Made by a program: the position numbers and the translations under genes
Part shown: piece after piece, positions 6,821 to 11,986 of the stretch
How the letters are laid out: every line of letters begins with the position of its first letter
Numbering within the stretch: position 1 is the first letter of the stretch
The notes under the pieces: model-generated
Seen by the model: only the letters and a program-made list of their open reading frames with translations
What the model was told of the DNA's origin: nothing
The model's database searches: none
Assembly (NCBI GenBank): GCA_946479335.1
Contig: CAMLFP010000152.1
Location: forward strand, 1-11,986
Direction of reading: 5' to 3'
DNA length: 11,986 nt
Source: an uncultured Archangium sp.
GTDB lineage: Bacteria; Myxococcota; Myxococcia; Myxococcales; Myxococcaceae

Positions 6821-7519
6821 ATGCGTCTGAGCCTCCCTGTTCTGTTGATGTTGAGCGCGTGCGGCGGTGCGTCGAACGGCAACTTCGTCGCTGACTCCGC
6901 CACCGCGTCGACGGGTGAGTCGGTGCGCGTGCGCCTCTTCGTGACCACGCTGCAGGGCGGCGTGAAGGTCGGCGCGAAGGTGACCTTCAGCGCGACGGCG
7001 CCGGCCGAGCTCTCGACCACCACCGCGGAGACCAACGCGCAGGGCGTCGCCGAGACGCGCGTGACGATGAACGAAGCGGGCACCGCGGTGGTGACGGCGA
7101 CGGTCGATGGCGCCTCGTACACGGCGAGCATCGCGTTCCAGGGCGCGGGCCCCGGGCCGGTGACGCCGGTGGCGCTCAAGTTCCTCAACCAGCCGGCGAC
7201 CATCTGCGTCGAGGCGCACGCGCAGCAGCAGGGCTGCGTGGGCGTGCCGAACCTCGTGCGCGACGCGTCGCTCCAGCCCATCTCCGTGGCCATCGTCGGG
7301 GCGAACGACGCCGCGACCGACTCCACGGCGACGGTGACGGTAGTGATGTCGGGCGGCTGCCCGGCGTTCGACACCATGAGCCTGACGACGCTGGCCGCGA
7401 AGAGCGGCGTGGCGGTGTTCTCCGGCCTCAAACCGTCAGACGTGGGAACCGGATGCACGTTGACGGCGACCAGCGCCGGGCTCACCTCCGCCGTCTCCGG
7501 CACGTTCGACGTGCAGTGA
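6821..7519 (+). CDS. Lipoprotein with two bacterial Ig-like domains
   Basis: A 232-residue exported protein. MRLSLPVLLMLSAC is a short lipoprotein signal with the lipid-acceptor Cys at 14, followed by GGASNG. Residues ~20-108 look like a Big-1/invasin-type Ig fold (TGESVRVRLFVTTLQGG, VGAKVTFSA, TNAQGVAETRVTMNEAGTAVVTATVDG). Residues ~117-232 look like a second, more diverged Ig-like domain (VALKFLNQPATICV, LQPISVAIVG, GVAVFSGLKPSD, GTFDVQ) with Cys129, Cys139, Cys180 and Cys212 that could form disulfides. Such proteins are usually surface or periplasmic binding modules; no catalytic residues are seen. GAGAGG at 6808-6813, 7 nt from the ATG, is the clearest Shine-Dalgarno in the window and fixes the start, so the longer open frame from 6770 is rejected. 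It is divergent from the ScsD-like gene with 45 bp between starts. Function unknown. Confidence 0.85.
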   Translation: MRLSLPVLLMLSACGGASNGNFVADSATASTGESVRVRLFVTTLQGGVKVGAKVTFSATAPAELSTTTAETNAQGVAETRVTMNEAGTAVVTATVDGASYTASIAFQGAGPGPVTPVALKFLNQPATICVEAHAQQQGCVGVPNLVRDASLQPISVAIVGANDAATDSTATVTVVMSGGCPAFDTMSLTTLAAKSGVAVFSGLKPSDVGTGCTLTATSAGLTSAVSGTFDVQ

Positions 7520-7535
7520 CGCGCGGAAGCCGCCT

Positions 7536-7554
7536 CCCGCGCGCCGAGCGCGGG
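7536..7554 (+). terminator. Hairpin after the Ig-like lipoprotein gene
   Basis: CCCGCGC (7536-7542), loop GCCGA, GCGCGGG (7548-7554) makes a perfect 7-bp GC stem 16 bp after the stop at 7519. There is no T-run, so it is either a GC-only terminator or an mRNA 3-prime stabiliser. Confidence 0.45.
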
Positions 7555-7596
7555 CGGAGCGAACAGCTGGCCGCTCCACCACGCCCCTCACCCCGA

Positions 7597-7616
7597 CCCT
7601 CTCCCCGGGGAGAGGG
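7597..7616. repeat. 20-bp perfect palindrome of a dispersed REP-like type, possible bidirectional terminator
   Basis: Ccctctcccc followed directly by its exact inverse. It is preceded by cccctcaccccga and lies 2 bp past the 3-prime end of gpmA. The cccctcacccc-gaccctctcccc string is a familiar dispersed intergenic sequence in many bacteria. Its place between two convergent genes fits a shared terminator, but it has no T-run. Confidence 0.55.
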
Positions 7617-7618
7617 AG

Positions 7619-8368
7619 TTACTTCTTCGCGGTCTGCGCCTTCACCGCTTCGGCGCCGGCCTTGGCGGCGGCCTCATCGAGGTAGCGCGGCGCCTCCGCG
7701 AGGCTCAGGTCGTCCTTGAAGCGGTACAGGCGCGGCATGCCGGTGGGCACGTTGAGCTCCACGATGGCCGCGTCGGAGATGCCCTCGAGGTGCTTGATGA
7801 GCGCGCGCAGCGAGTTGCCGTGCGCCACCACCAGCACGTTCAACCCGGCGCGGAGCTGCGGCACCACGCTGTCGTGCCACCAGGGCAGCACGCGGGCCAC
7901 CACGTCCTTCAAACACTCGGAGGCCGGCAGCGCGTCAGGCGCCAGCAGGCGGTAGCGCGCGTCACGCGACGGGTGGTGCTCGTGCGACGCGTCGACGGTC
8001 GGCGGCGGCACGTCGTAGCTGCGGCGCCACAGCAGCACCTGCTCCGCGCCGAACTGCTTCACCATCTCCACCTTGTCCTTGCCCTGCAGCGCGCCGTAGT
8101 GCCGCTCGTTGAGCCGCCAGGTGCGATTCACGGGGAGGAACACCTGCCCCGAGACCTCCAGCGCGAGGTGCGCGGTGCGCACGGCGCGCGTCAGCAGCGA
8201 GGTGTGCATGACATCGAACGAGAGCCCCGCGTCCTTGAGCTGCTTCCCGGCGGTGCGCGCCTCTTGTTCGCCGAGCGGCGTCAGGTCGACGTCGACCCAA
8301 CCGGTGAAGAGGTTCTTCTCATTCCACGTGCTCTGGCCGTGGCGAACGATGACGAGGTTCGAAGTCAT
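7619..8368 (-). CDS. gpmA: 2,3-bisphosphoglycerate-dependent phosphoglycerate mutase
   Basis: A 249-residue cytosolic enzyme that interconverts 3- and 2-phosphoglycerate in glycolysis and gluconeogenesis. The family residues are all present. LVIVRHGQSTWNEKNLFTGW carries R9 and the phospho-accepting H10; R61 lies in LLTRAVRT, E88 in RLNERHYGALQGKDK, and H183 in VVAHGNSLRALIKHLEG. The long insert typical of the co-factor-dependent form (YDVPPPTVDASHEHHPSRDARY) and the usual ~250-residue length separate it from shorter histidine phosphatases. The C-terminal ~20 residues are an Ala/Lys-rich tail (AAAKAGAEAVKAQTAKK). The ATG at 8368 places RHG at the normal distance from the N-terminus. It is divergent from the DUF2007 gene by 22 bp; no other glycolytic gene is nearby. 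Confidence 0.96.
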   Translation of the reverse strand: MTSNLVIVRHGQSTWNEKNLFTGWVDVDLTPLGEQEARTAGKQLKDAGLSFDVMHTSLLTRAVRTAHLALEVSGQVFLPVNRTWRLNERHYGALQGKDKVEMVKQFGAEQVLLWRRSYDVPPPTVDASHEHHPSRDARYRLLAPDALPASECLKDVVARVLPWWHDSVVPQLRAGLNVLVVAHGNSLRALIKHLEGISDAAIVELNVPTGMPRLYRFKDDLSLAEAPRYLDEAAAKAGAEAVKAQTAKK

Positions 8369-8374
8369 GCGCGC

Positions 8375-8384
8375 GCTATAGCAT
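8375..8384. promoter_or_regulatory. Palindromic -10-like element shared by gpmA and the DUF2007 gene
   Basis: GCTATAGC at 8375-8382 is a perfect palindrome lying almost midway in the 22-bp gap between two divergent ATGs. On the plus strand TAGCAT (8379-8384) ends 6 nt before the ATG at 8391. On the minus strand TATAGC ends 6 nt (GCGCGC) before the ATG at 8368. Neither gene has room for a leader or a Shine-Dalgarno, so leaderless transcripts from one symmetric promoter are plausible. No -35 boxes were recognised. Confidence 0.4.
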
Positions 8385-8390
8385 CAGCCC

Positions 8391-8879
8391 ATGAGTGACG
8401 ACCTCGTGCTGCTGTTGAACTGCGCCGACGGCATCGAGGCGGCGCAGGTACGCTCGTTGCTCGAGAGCGAAGGCATCCCCCACGTGGTGCAGGGCGAGCA
8501 CCACTCCACGATGCTGGGCGGCATGGCGATGTTGACGCCCATCGACCAGCGCGTGCTGGTGCGCGCCGAAGACCTCGAGCGCGCCCGCGCGTTGCTCTCG
8601 GCCTCGCCGAAGCTCGACGGTGAGGGCGGCGCCTCCATCGACGGCGCGGTGTGCCCGGTGCACGAGCAACCGGCGAAGGCCACCTGCGCGCGCTGTGGCA
8701 CCTTCTTGTGCGCCGCCTGCCAGACGCTGGGTGACCCGCCGGTCTGCGAGACGTGCATGGCCGCAGAGCAGGTGGTGCACAAGAAGCGCTGGCACCCGCA
8801 ACTGGTGCTGCTCCTGCCCCTCGCGCTCATCCTCGGCGTGGTGCTGTTGATGCACTACCTCGGCGTCGTCCCCGACTGA
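8391..8879 (+). CDS. DUF2007 protein with B-box-like zinc motif and C-terminal membrane anchor
   Basis: A 162-residue protein in three parts. Residues ~4-72 match the DUF2007 putative signal-transducing fold (LVLLLNCADGIEAAQVRSLLESEGIPHVVQ, QRVLVRAEDLERARALL). Residues 88-122 hold a possible two-zinc cluster like a B-box: C88, H91, C99, C102, C107, C110, C119 and C122. Residues ~137-158 (QLVLLLPLALILGVVLLMHYLG) form one membrane helix, leaving a four-residue tail. The protein should therefore be tail-anchored with both domains in the cytosol. The ATG at 8391 is only 22 bp from the divergent gpmA start and no ribosome site fits in the gap, yet the DUF2007 motif begins almost at once, so the start is favoured. 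The gene at 8922 follows after 42 bp on the same strand and may be co-transcribed. DUF2007 has no known biochemical role. Confidence 0.82.
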   Translation: MSDDLVLLLNCADGIEAAQVRSLLESEGIPHVVQGEHHSTMLGGMAMLTPIDQRVLVRAEDLERARALLSASPKLDGEGGASIDGAVCPVHEQPAKATCARCGTFLCAACQTLGDPPVCETCMAAEQVVHKKRWHPQLVLLLPLALILGVVLLMHYLGVVPD

Positions 8880-8921
8880 GGTTGCAGCTCCGCTTCATCA
8901 CCCGCGAAACGACGTGAACCG

Positions 8922-10640
8922 GTGAACGTGCTCTGGGGATTGTTGTCGTGCTGTGGCATCGGGCTCGCGCTGGGCGCGCTCGTCATCGGGTCGTTCATCG
9001 TGAAGCACCGGGTAGACGAGTGGCGGAGCTGGCGGCGCTGGAGACGACGCGCGCCCACCGCCCTCGAAGACCCGCGCCCGCCGTTGCCCTTCGAGCTGCG
9101 CGAAGACCGAAGCGCGCGGCGTTGGCGAGGCGGCTATCTCGACGCCGGCCCCGAAGCGCTGCGCACGCGGGCCCAACGGCTGCTGCGCCACGGCGCGGTG
9201 CGACAGGCGCGGGTGCTCGAGGCCGAGTACCAGAGCGACGCCGACGACTGGGATGGCTACGTCGTCTACGCCTTCCACCGGCTCGACGGCAGCGTGGCCG
9301 TGGAGCGCACCGTGTCGTCGGTCAACACCTGGGGCGCCGCCGTCTCGCAGGGCCGCGGCGCACCCGCGCCCGCCTTCGACATCATGAGCGTCGCGCAGCG
9401 CGAGGGCTGGCTGCACGTGCTGCTCGACCCCGAGACCGGCGAGCACCTCATCTATGAATCGCTGATGGCAGACCGCGCCGCGGTCCCCAGCCCGCCGACG
9501 CCGCCGCCCGCGCAGCCGTATACGCGCGAGCCTGAAGAGGAGGCGCCCCCGCGCCCCGCGCCGCCAAACATCCACGGCATTCCACCCACGCCGCAGTTCA
9601 CGACCCTCGCGCCTGCACCGCAGCCGTATGCGCGCGAGCCTGAAGAGGAGGCGCACCCGCGCCCGGCGCCGCCGAACATCCACGTCTTCCCGCTTACGCC
9701 GCAGTTCACGACCCTCGCGCCTGCGCCGCCGCCCGCCGCCGAGGTGCTGAGCGAAGCGCAGACGCTCCGCAGCGCGCTCGCGCTGTTCCCCACGCTGCCC
9801 ACGAATGACGACGACAGCGACCGGCGGGTGGTGGCGGACATGCTCCTCGAGCGCGGCTTCGCGCGCGGCGAGTTCATCGCGCTCCAGACGGCCCCCGCGC
9901 CCACGGCCGCGCACCGCGCGCGCATCGCCGAGCTGCTGCGCACGCACGCGCCCACGTGGCTTCCCCCGGGCGTGCACCCGCGGCGCTTCGAGTTTCGGCG
10001 CGGGTTCGCGTGGGCCGTCGCGCTCGAGAAAGCCACCGACGTCCAGCATCACGAGTGGCCCTTCATTCGCCACGTCGCAGTGGCCAGCCTCGGCGGCCAC
10101 GGGATGTTCGACGGCTTCGAGCAGCTGACCCTCTCGTCGCTGACCGGCGTGGTGTCGCAGGCGCTGTGGTACCTGGTGCGGGGCCACTTCCCGCGCGGGG
10201 TGCAGCACCTCGAGCTGGCGATGGCACCCCAGGAGCTGCTGCCGCACGCCGAGCTGCTGCGCGCGCTGACGCCGATGGAGCGCCTCAGCCTCCGCACCCG
10301 CCGTCAGGAGCTGCCCACCTCGACCCTCGCCTCGGTGCTCGACGCGCTGCCGACGCCGCAACGCGTGCGCCTCTCGCTGCAGTGGGGTGACGTGCAAGGC
10401 TTCCAGCGCGAGGTGGCGCGCCGGCCGTGGTTGCGCGCGCTGGAGCTCGTGTCATTGGAGTCGAGCGCGAGCTCGTTGGCGCTCGAAATCACCGGCGACG
10501 CGCTCCGCGTGGTCACCGGCGGGCGGCACGACGCGCTGGCGTGGAAGGCGCTGAGCGCGGCGTTGCGCGCGCAGGGCTTCACGTCGATTCCGTTGGTGAT
10601 CAGCGAGACCGGCGCGCAGCGCGAGCAGCAGTTGGACTGA
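8922..10640 (+). CDS. Membrane-anchored protein with DUF3592-like segment, proline-rich linker and TIGR02996-like domain
   Basis: A 572-residue protein. Residues ~4-27 are one membrane helix (GLLSCCGIGLALGALVIGSF), followed by an Arg-rich stretch that should be cytosolic. Residues ~68-180 vaguely resemble DUF3592 (HGAVRQARVLEAEY, DWDGYVVYAFHRLDGS). Residues ~187-272 are a Pro/Ala/Glu-rich linker holding a duplicated 36-residue unit. Residues ~298-325 (DRRVVADMLLERGFARGEFIALQ) resemble TIGR02996, a domain common in Myxococcota and Planctomycetes, although the usual ADWLEERGD is altered to ADMLLERGF. Residues ~345-560 look like degenerate leucine-rich repeats (LEFRRGF, LTLSSLTG, VQHLELAM, LRALELVSLES), as is usual after this domain. 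The start is GTG at 8922; a GTG at 8928 is possible. It may form an operon with the DUF2007 gene. The 3-prime end is 2 bp from the convergent microprotein gene. Function unknown. Confidence 0.78.
   Translation: MNVLWGLLSCCGIGLALGALVIGSFIVKHRVDEWRSWRRWRRRAPTALEDPRPPLPFELREDRSARRWRGGYLDAGPEALRTRAQRLLRHGAVRQARVLEAEYQSDADDWDGYVVYAFHRLDGSVAVERTVSSVNTWGAAVSQGRGAPAPAFDIMSVAQREGWLHVLLDPETGEHLIYESLMADRAAVPSPPTPPPAQPYTREPEEEAPPRPAPPNIHGIPPTPQFTTLAPAPQPYAREPEEEAHPRPAPPNIHVFPLTPQFTTLAPAPPPAAEVLSEAQTLRSALALFPTLPTNDDDSDRRVVADMLLERGFARGEFIALQTAPAPTAAHRARIAELLRTHAPTWLPPGVHPRRFEFRRGFAWAVALEKATDVQHHEWPFIRHVAVASLGGHGMFDGFEQLTLSSLTGVVSQALWYLVRGHFPRGVQHLELAMAPQELLPHAELLRALTPMERLSLRTRRQELPTSTLASVLDALPTPQRVRLSLQWGDVQGFQREVARRPWLRALELVSLESSASSLALEITGDALRVVTGGRHDALAWKALSAALRAQGFTSIPLVISETGAQREQQLD
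9513..9728 (+). repeat. In-frame 108-bp tandem duplication in the proline-rich linker
   Basis: Unit 1 is 9513-9620 and unit 2 is 9621-9728, with about 11 mismatches over 108 bp counted by eye. The protein units (residues 198-233 and 234-269) begin QPYTREPEEEA and QPYAREPEEEA and end TPQFTTLAPAP. Most mismatches fall near the IHGIPPTP / IHVFPLTP part, while the TPQFTTLAPAP end is identical. Confidence 0.93.
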
Positions 10641-10642
10641 CG

Positions 10643-10843
10643 CTAGTTGCTGTTGGCCTTCTCCAGCGCCCGCTTCGCCGCTTCTTCCTGCTGCTGCTCG
10701 ATGCGGTTGGCGGCGTTCTGCACGTTCTCGAGCCGCTGCTTCGGCGTGCCGCTCGAGTTCTTGTCGGAGAACCCGCCGTACATCGAGCGGTAGCCCATGT
10801 ACGCCACCACCGCGAGACCGAGGAACACGACGATGAAGCGCAT
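10643..10843 (-). CDS. Small single-pass membrane protein, 66 aa
   Basis: The N-terminal helix MRFIVVFLGLAVVAYMGY (2-18) is followed by a polar loop (SMYGGFSDKNSSGTPK) and a charged, Gln/Glu/Ala-rich amphipathic helix (QRLENVQNAANRIEQQQEEAAKRALEKA) that could form a coiled coil. No Cys, no lipobox and no known domain is seen. The ATG is preceded by TATGCT and GCGCGC, matching the leaderless-like pattern, with no Shine-Dalgarno. It is convergent with the 8922 gene (2 bp between stops) and divergent from the RarD-like gene (38 bp between starts). The coding call rests on the sensible membrane-plus-helix make-up and codon use, so it is less certain than its neighbours. Function unknown; a membrane adaptor or assembly factor is conceivable. 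Confidence 0.68.
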   Translation of the reverse strand: MRFIVVFLGLAVVAYMGYRSMYGGFSDKNSSGTPKQRLENVQNAANRIEQQQEEAAKRALEKANSN

Positions 10844-10849
10844 GCGCGC

Positions 10850-10855
10850 AGCATA
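10850..10855 (-). promoter_or_regulatory. Possible -10 element (TATGCT) for the 66-aa membrane protein
   Basis: On the minus strand TATGCT is followed by GCGCGC and then the ATG at 10843. This is the same arrangement as TATAGC-GCGCGC-ATG at gpmA. Transcription would begin at or next to the start codon. Confidence 0.4.
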
Positions 10856-10881
10856 CGCGGTTTTTGGGTAAGGCGCCGCGC

Positions 10882-11772
10882 GTGGCTCCCCGAAGTGATG
10901 ACCGTCGCGGTGTGATGCTCGGCCTCGCCGCGTACCTGATGTGGGGGCTCTTCCCGCTCTACTGGCCGCTGCTCAAGCCGCTGGGCGCGCTCGAAATCCT
11001 CTCGCACCGCGTGGTGTGGTCGCTGGGGCTGGTGCTGGCGTGGCTCGCGGCGACCGGCCGCTTCTCGGCGCTCACGCAGCTCCCCGGCCGCAAGCGCGCG
11101 CTGCTGACCCTGGCCGCCGCGTTGGTCTCGGTGAACTGGCTGCTCTACATCTGGGCCGTCAACGCCGGGCACGTCGTCGAGACCTCGCTGGGCTACTTCA
11201 TCAACCCGCTGATGTCGGTGCTGCTGGGCGTGCTGGTGCTGGGTGAACGGCTGCGCCGCGCGCAGTGGCTCTCGCTCTCGCTCGCCGCCGTCGCCGTGCT
11301 GGTCTTGAGTTGGGACTACGGCCGCCCGCCGTGGATTGCGCTGGGCCTCGCGCCGTCGTTCGCGCTCTACGGGCTGGTGAAGAAGCGCGCCGGCGTGGGC
11401 AGCGTGGAGGCGCTGGCCTTCGAGACGGCGGTGCTGGCGTTGCCCGCGTTCGCGTACCTGGGCTTCCTCGAATTGCGCGGCGAAGGTGCGCTCGGTCACG
11501 CACCGCTGCGCACCGAGCTGCTCCTGGTGGGCGCCGGAGTGATGACCGCGCTCCCGCTGGTGGCCTTCGGCGCCGCCGCCAACGTGGTGCGGCTCAGTAC
11601 GCTGGGCGTGCTCCAGTACGTCGCGCCGACGCTGCAGTTCTTGTGTGGCGTCGTCATCTTCCACGAGGCGATGTCGCCGGGCCGCTGGCTGGGCTTCTCG
11701 GTGATGTGGCTGGCGCTGGGCCTCTTCGCTGCGGAAGGGCTGTGGGTCGCGTCGCGTCGCGCGGCGGGCTGA
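10882..11772 (+). CDS. rarD: RarD-like EamA-family transporter
   Basis: A 296-residue polytopic inner-membrane protein of the drug/metabolite transporter superfamily. About ten hydrophobic helices make two EamA halves. Family features include GLAAYLMWGLFPLYWPLLK at the start, LSHRVVWSL, SVNWLLYIWAVNAGHVVETSLGYFINPLMSVLLG, and STLGVLQYVAPTLQFL in the second half. RarD members are annotated as chloramphenicol-sensitivity permeases, but the true substrate is unknown. I chose GTG at 10882 because taagg (10869-10873) lies about 8 nt upstream and family proteins start close to the first helix. A TTG at 10864 would add six residues (MGKAPR) but lacks a ribosome site. It is divergent from the 66-aa gene by 38 bp. 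The stop at 11770-11772 abuts the complement of a minus-strand stop. Confidence 0.92.
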   Translation: MAPRSDDRRGVMLGLAAYLMWGLFPLYWPLLKPLGALEILSHRVVWSLGLVLAWLAATGRFSALTQLPGRKRALLTLAAALVSVNWLLYIWAVNAGHVVETSLGYFINPLMSVLLGVLVLGERLRRAQWLSLSLAAVAVLVLSWDYGRPPWIALGLAPSFALYGLVKKRAGVGSVEALAFETAVLALPAFAYLGFLELRGEGALGHAPLRTELLLVGAGVMTALPLVAFGAAANVVRLSTLGVLQYVAPTLQFLCGVVIFHEAMSPGRWLGFSVMWLALGLFAAEGLWVASRRAAG

Positions 11773-11818
11773 TCAGCTGCGCGAAGCTGCCTTCGCCTGA
11801 GCCGGTGTGCTCGGCGGA

Positions 11819-11986
11819 CCAACTGCGCAGTGCACCGGACCACTGCACCGAACCCAAAGCGCAGTGCAGCGGACCAAACACGCGGTGTCCCGGAGCAACT
11901 GCGCGGTGTCCCGGAGCAACTGCGCGGTGTCGCGGAGCAACTGCGCGGTGTCCCGGAGCAACTGCGCGGTGTCCCGGAGCAACTGC
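11819..11986. repeat. 21-bp minisatellite, runs off right edge
   Basis: From 11874 the sequence is a 21-bp unit, gcaactgcgcggtg followed by tcccgga. Units lie at 11874-11894 (variant first half), 11895-11915, 11916-11936 (one C to G change), 11937-11957 and 11958-11978, with a partial copy to the edge. From 11819 to 11873 older variants are seen: 11819-11839 (gcgcagtgcaccgga ending), a shortened copy at 11840-11852, and 11853-11873. The array therefore decays from right to left. Any stop-free frame stays open because 21 is a multiple of 3. On the minus strand the units read LLRDTAQ heptads ending at a TGA at 11773, but coding is not shown. The 46 bp from 11773 to 11818 holds nothing else I recognise. 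Confidence 0.9.

Noticed and set aside
8898..10397. Minus-strand 499-codon open frame
   Set aside because: Antisense shadow of the TIGR02996-like gene with an Arg-rich, His-rich composition; it has no start signal and no recognisable domain.
11874..11986. 21-bp repeats as a CRISPR array
   Set aside because: Directly contiguous identical units with no spacers.
1..11986. A new defence, mobile or biosynthetic gene system
   Set aside because: No nuclease, integrase, transposase, toxin, methylase or synthase motifs were seen; the genes appear to be housekeeping and envelope genes on alternating strands.

Overview
The window is very GC-rich with strong G/C at third codon positions and GTG starts. 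It carries lipoproteins, a thrombospondin type 3 outer-membrane protein with Asp/Ala repeats, a propeller-cytochrome c peroxidase lipoprotein and a TIGR02996-type protein. This mix points to a myxobacterium (Myxococcota, formerly Deltaproteobacteria). The assignment rests on gene content and style, not on a marker gene. No rRNA, tRNA, transposase, phage gene or CRISPR array was seen.

Layout, left to right. (1) 1-2007, minus: a secreted outer-membrane protein, cut by the left edge. It has a signal peptide, a probable beta-barrel, one thrombospondin type 3 calcium motif, then at least twelve Asp/Ala/Lys/Arg repeats that become near-perfect 60-bp tandem copies at the edge. (2) 2052-2480, minus: a small ACT-domain protein. 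(3) 2515-4047, plus: a POT-family proton/peptide symporter. (4) 4131-6227, plus: a lipoprotein joining a YVTN-like beta-propeller to a two-haem MauG/CCP-like cytochrome. (5) 6248-6775, minus: a membrane-anchored ScsD/TlpA-like thioredoxin. (6) 6821-7519, plus: an Ig-like lipoprotein. (7) 7619-8368, minus: phosphoglycerate mutase GpmA. (8) 8391-8879 and 8922-10640, plus: a DUF2007/zinc/membrane protein, then a membrane-anchored TIGR02996-like protein with a duplicated proline-rich linker. (9) 10643-10843, minus: a 66-residue membrane microprotein. (10) 10882-11772, plus: a RarD/EamA transporter. (11) 11819-11986: a 21-bp minisatellite running off the right edge.

Most genes look like independent housekeeping or cell-envelope genes on alternating strands, not one pathway. 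Envelope functions dominate: one outer-membrane protein, two lipoproteins, one periplasmic thioredoxin, two transporters and three other membrane-anchored proteins. The cytochrome lipoprotein and the ScsD-like thioredoxin are adjacent but convergent. The thioredoxin could act on haem-site or other disulfides of the cytochrome, but that is only inference.

The most notable structure is regulatory and repetitive. Four divergent pairs have only 22-45 bp between start codons. Several starts have a -10-like hexamer 6-9 nt upstream and no clear Shine-Dalgarno, as expected for leaderless or near-leaderless mRNAs. Between gpmA and the DUF2007 gene this hexamer lies in a perfect palindrome that could drive both genes. 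I found no convincing new defence or biosynthetic system.
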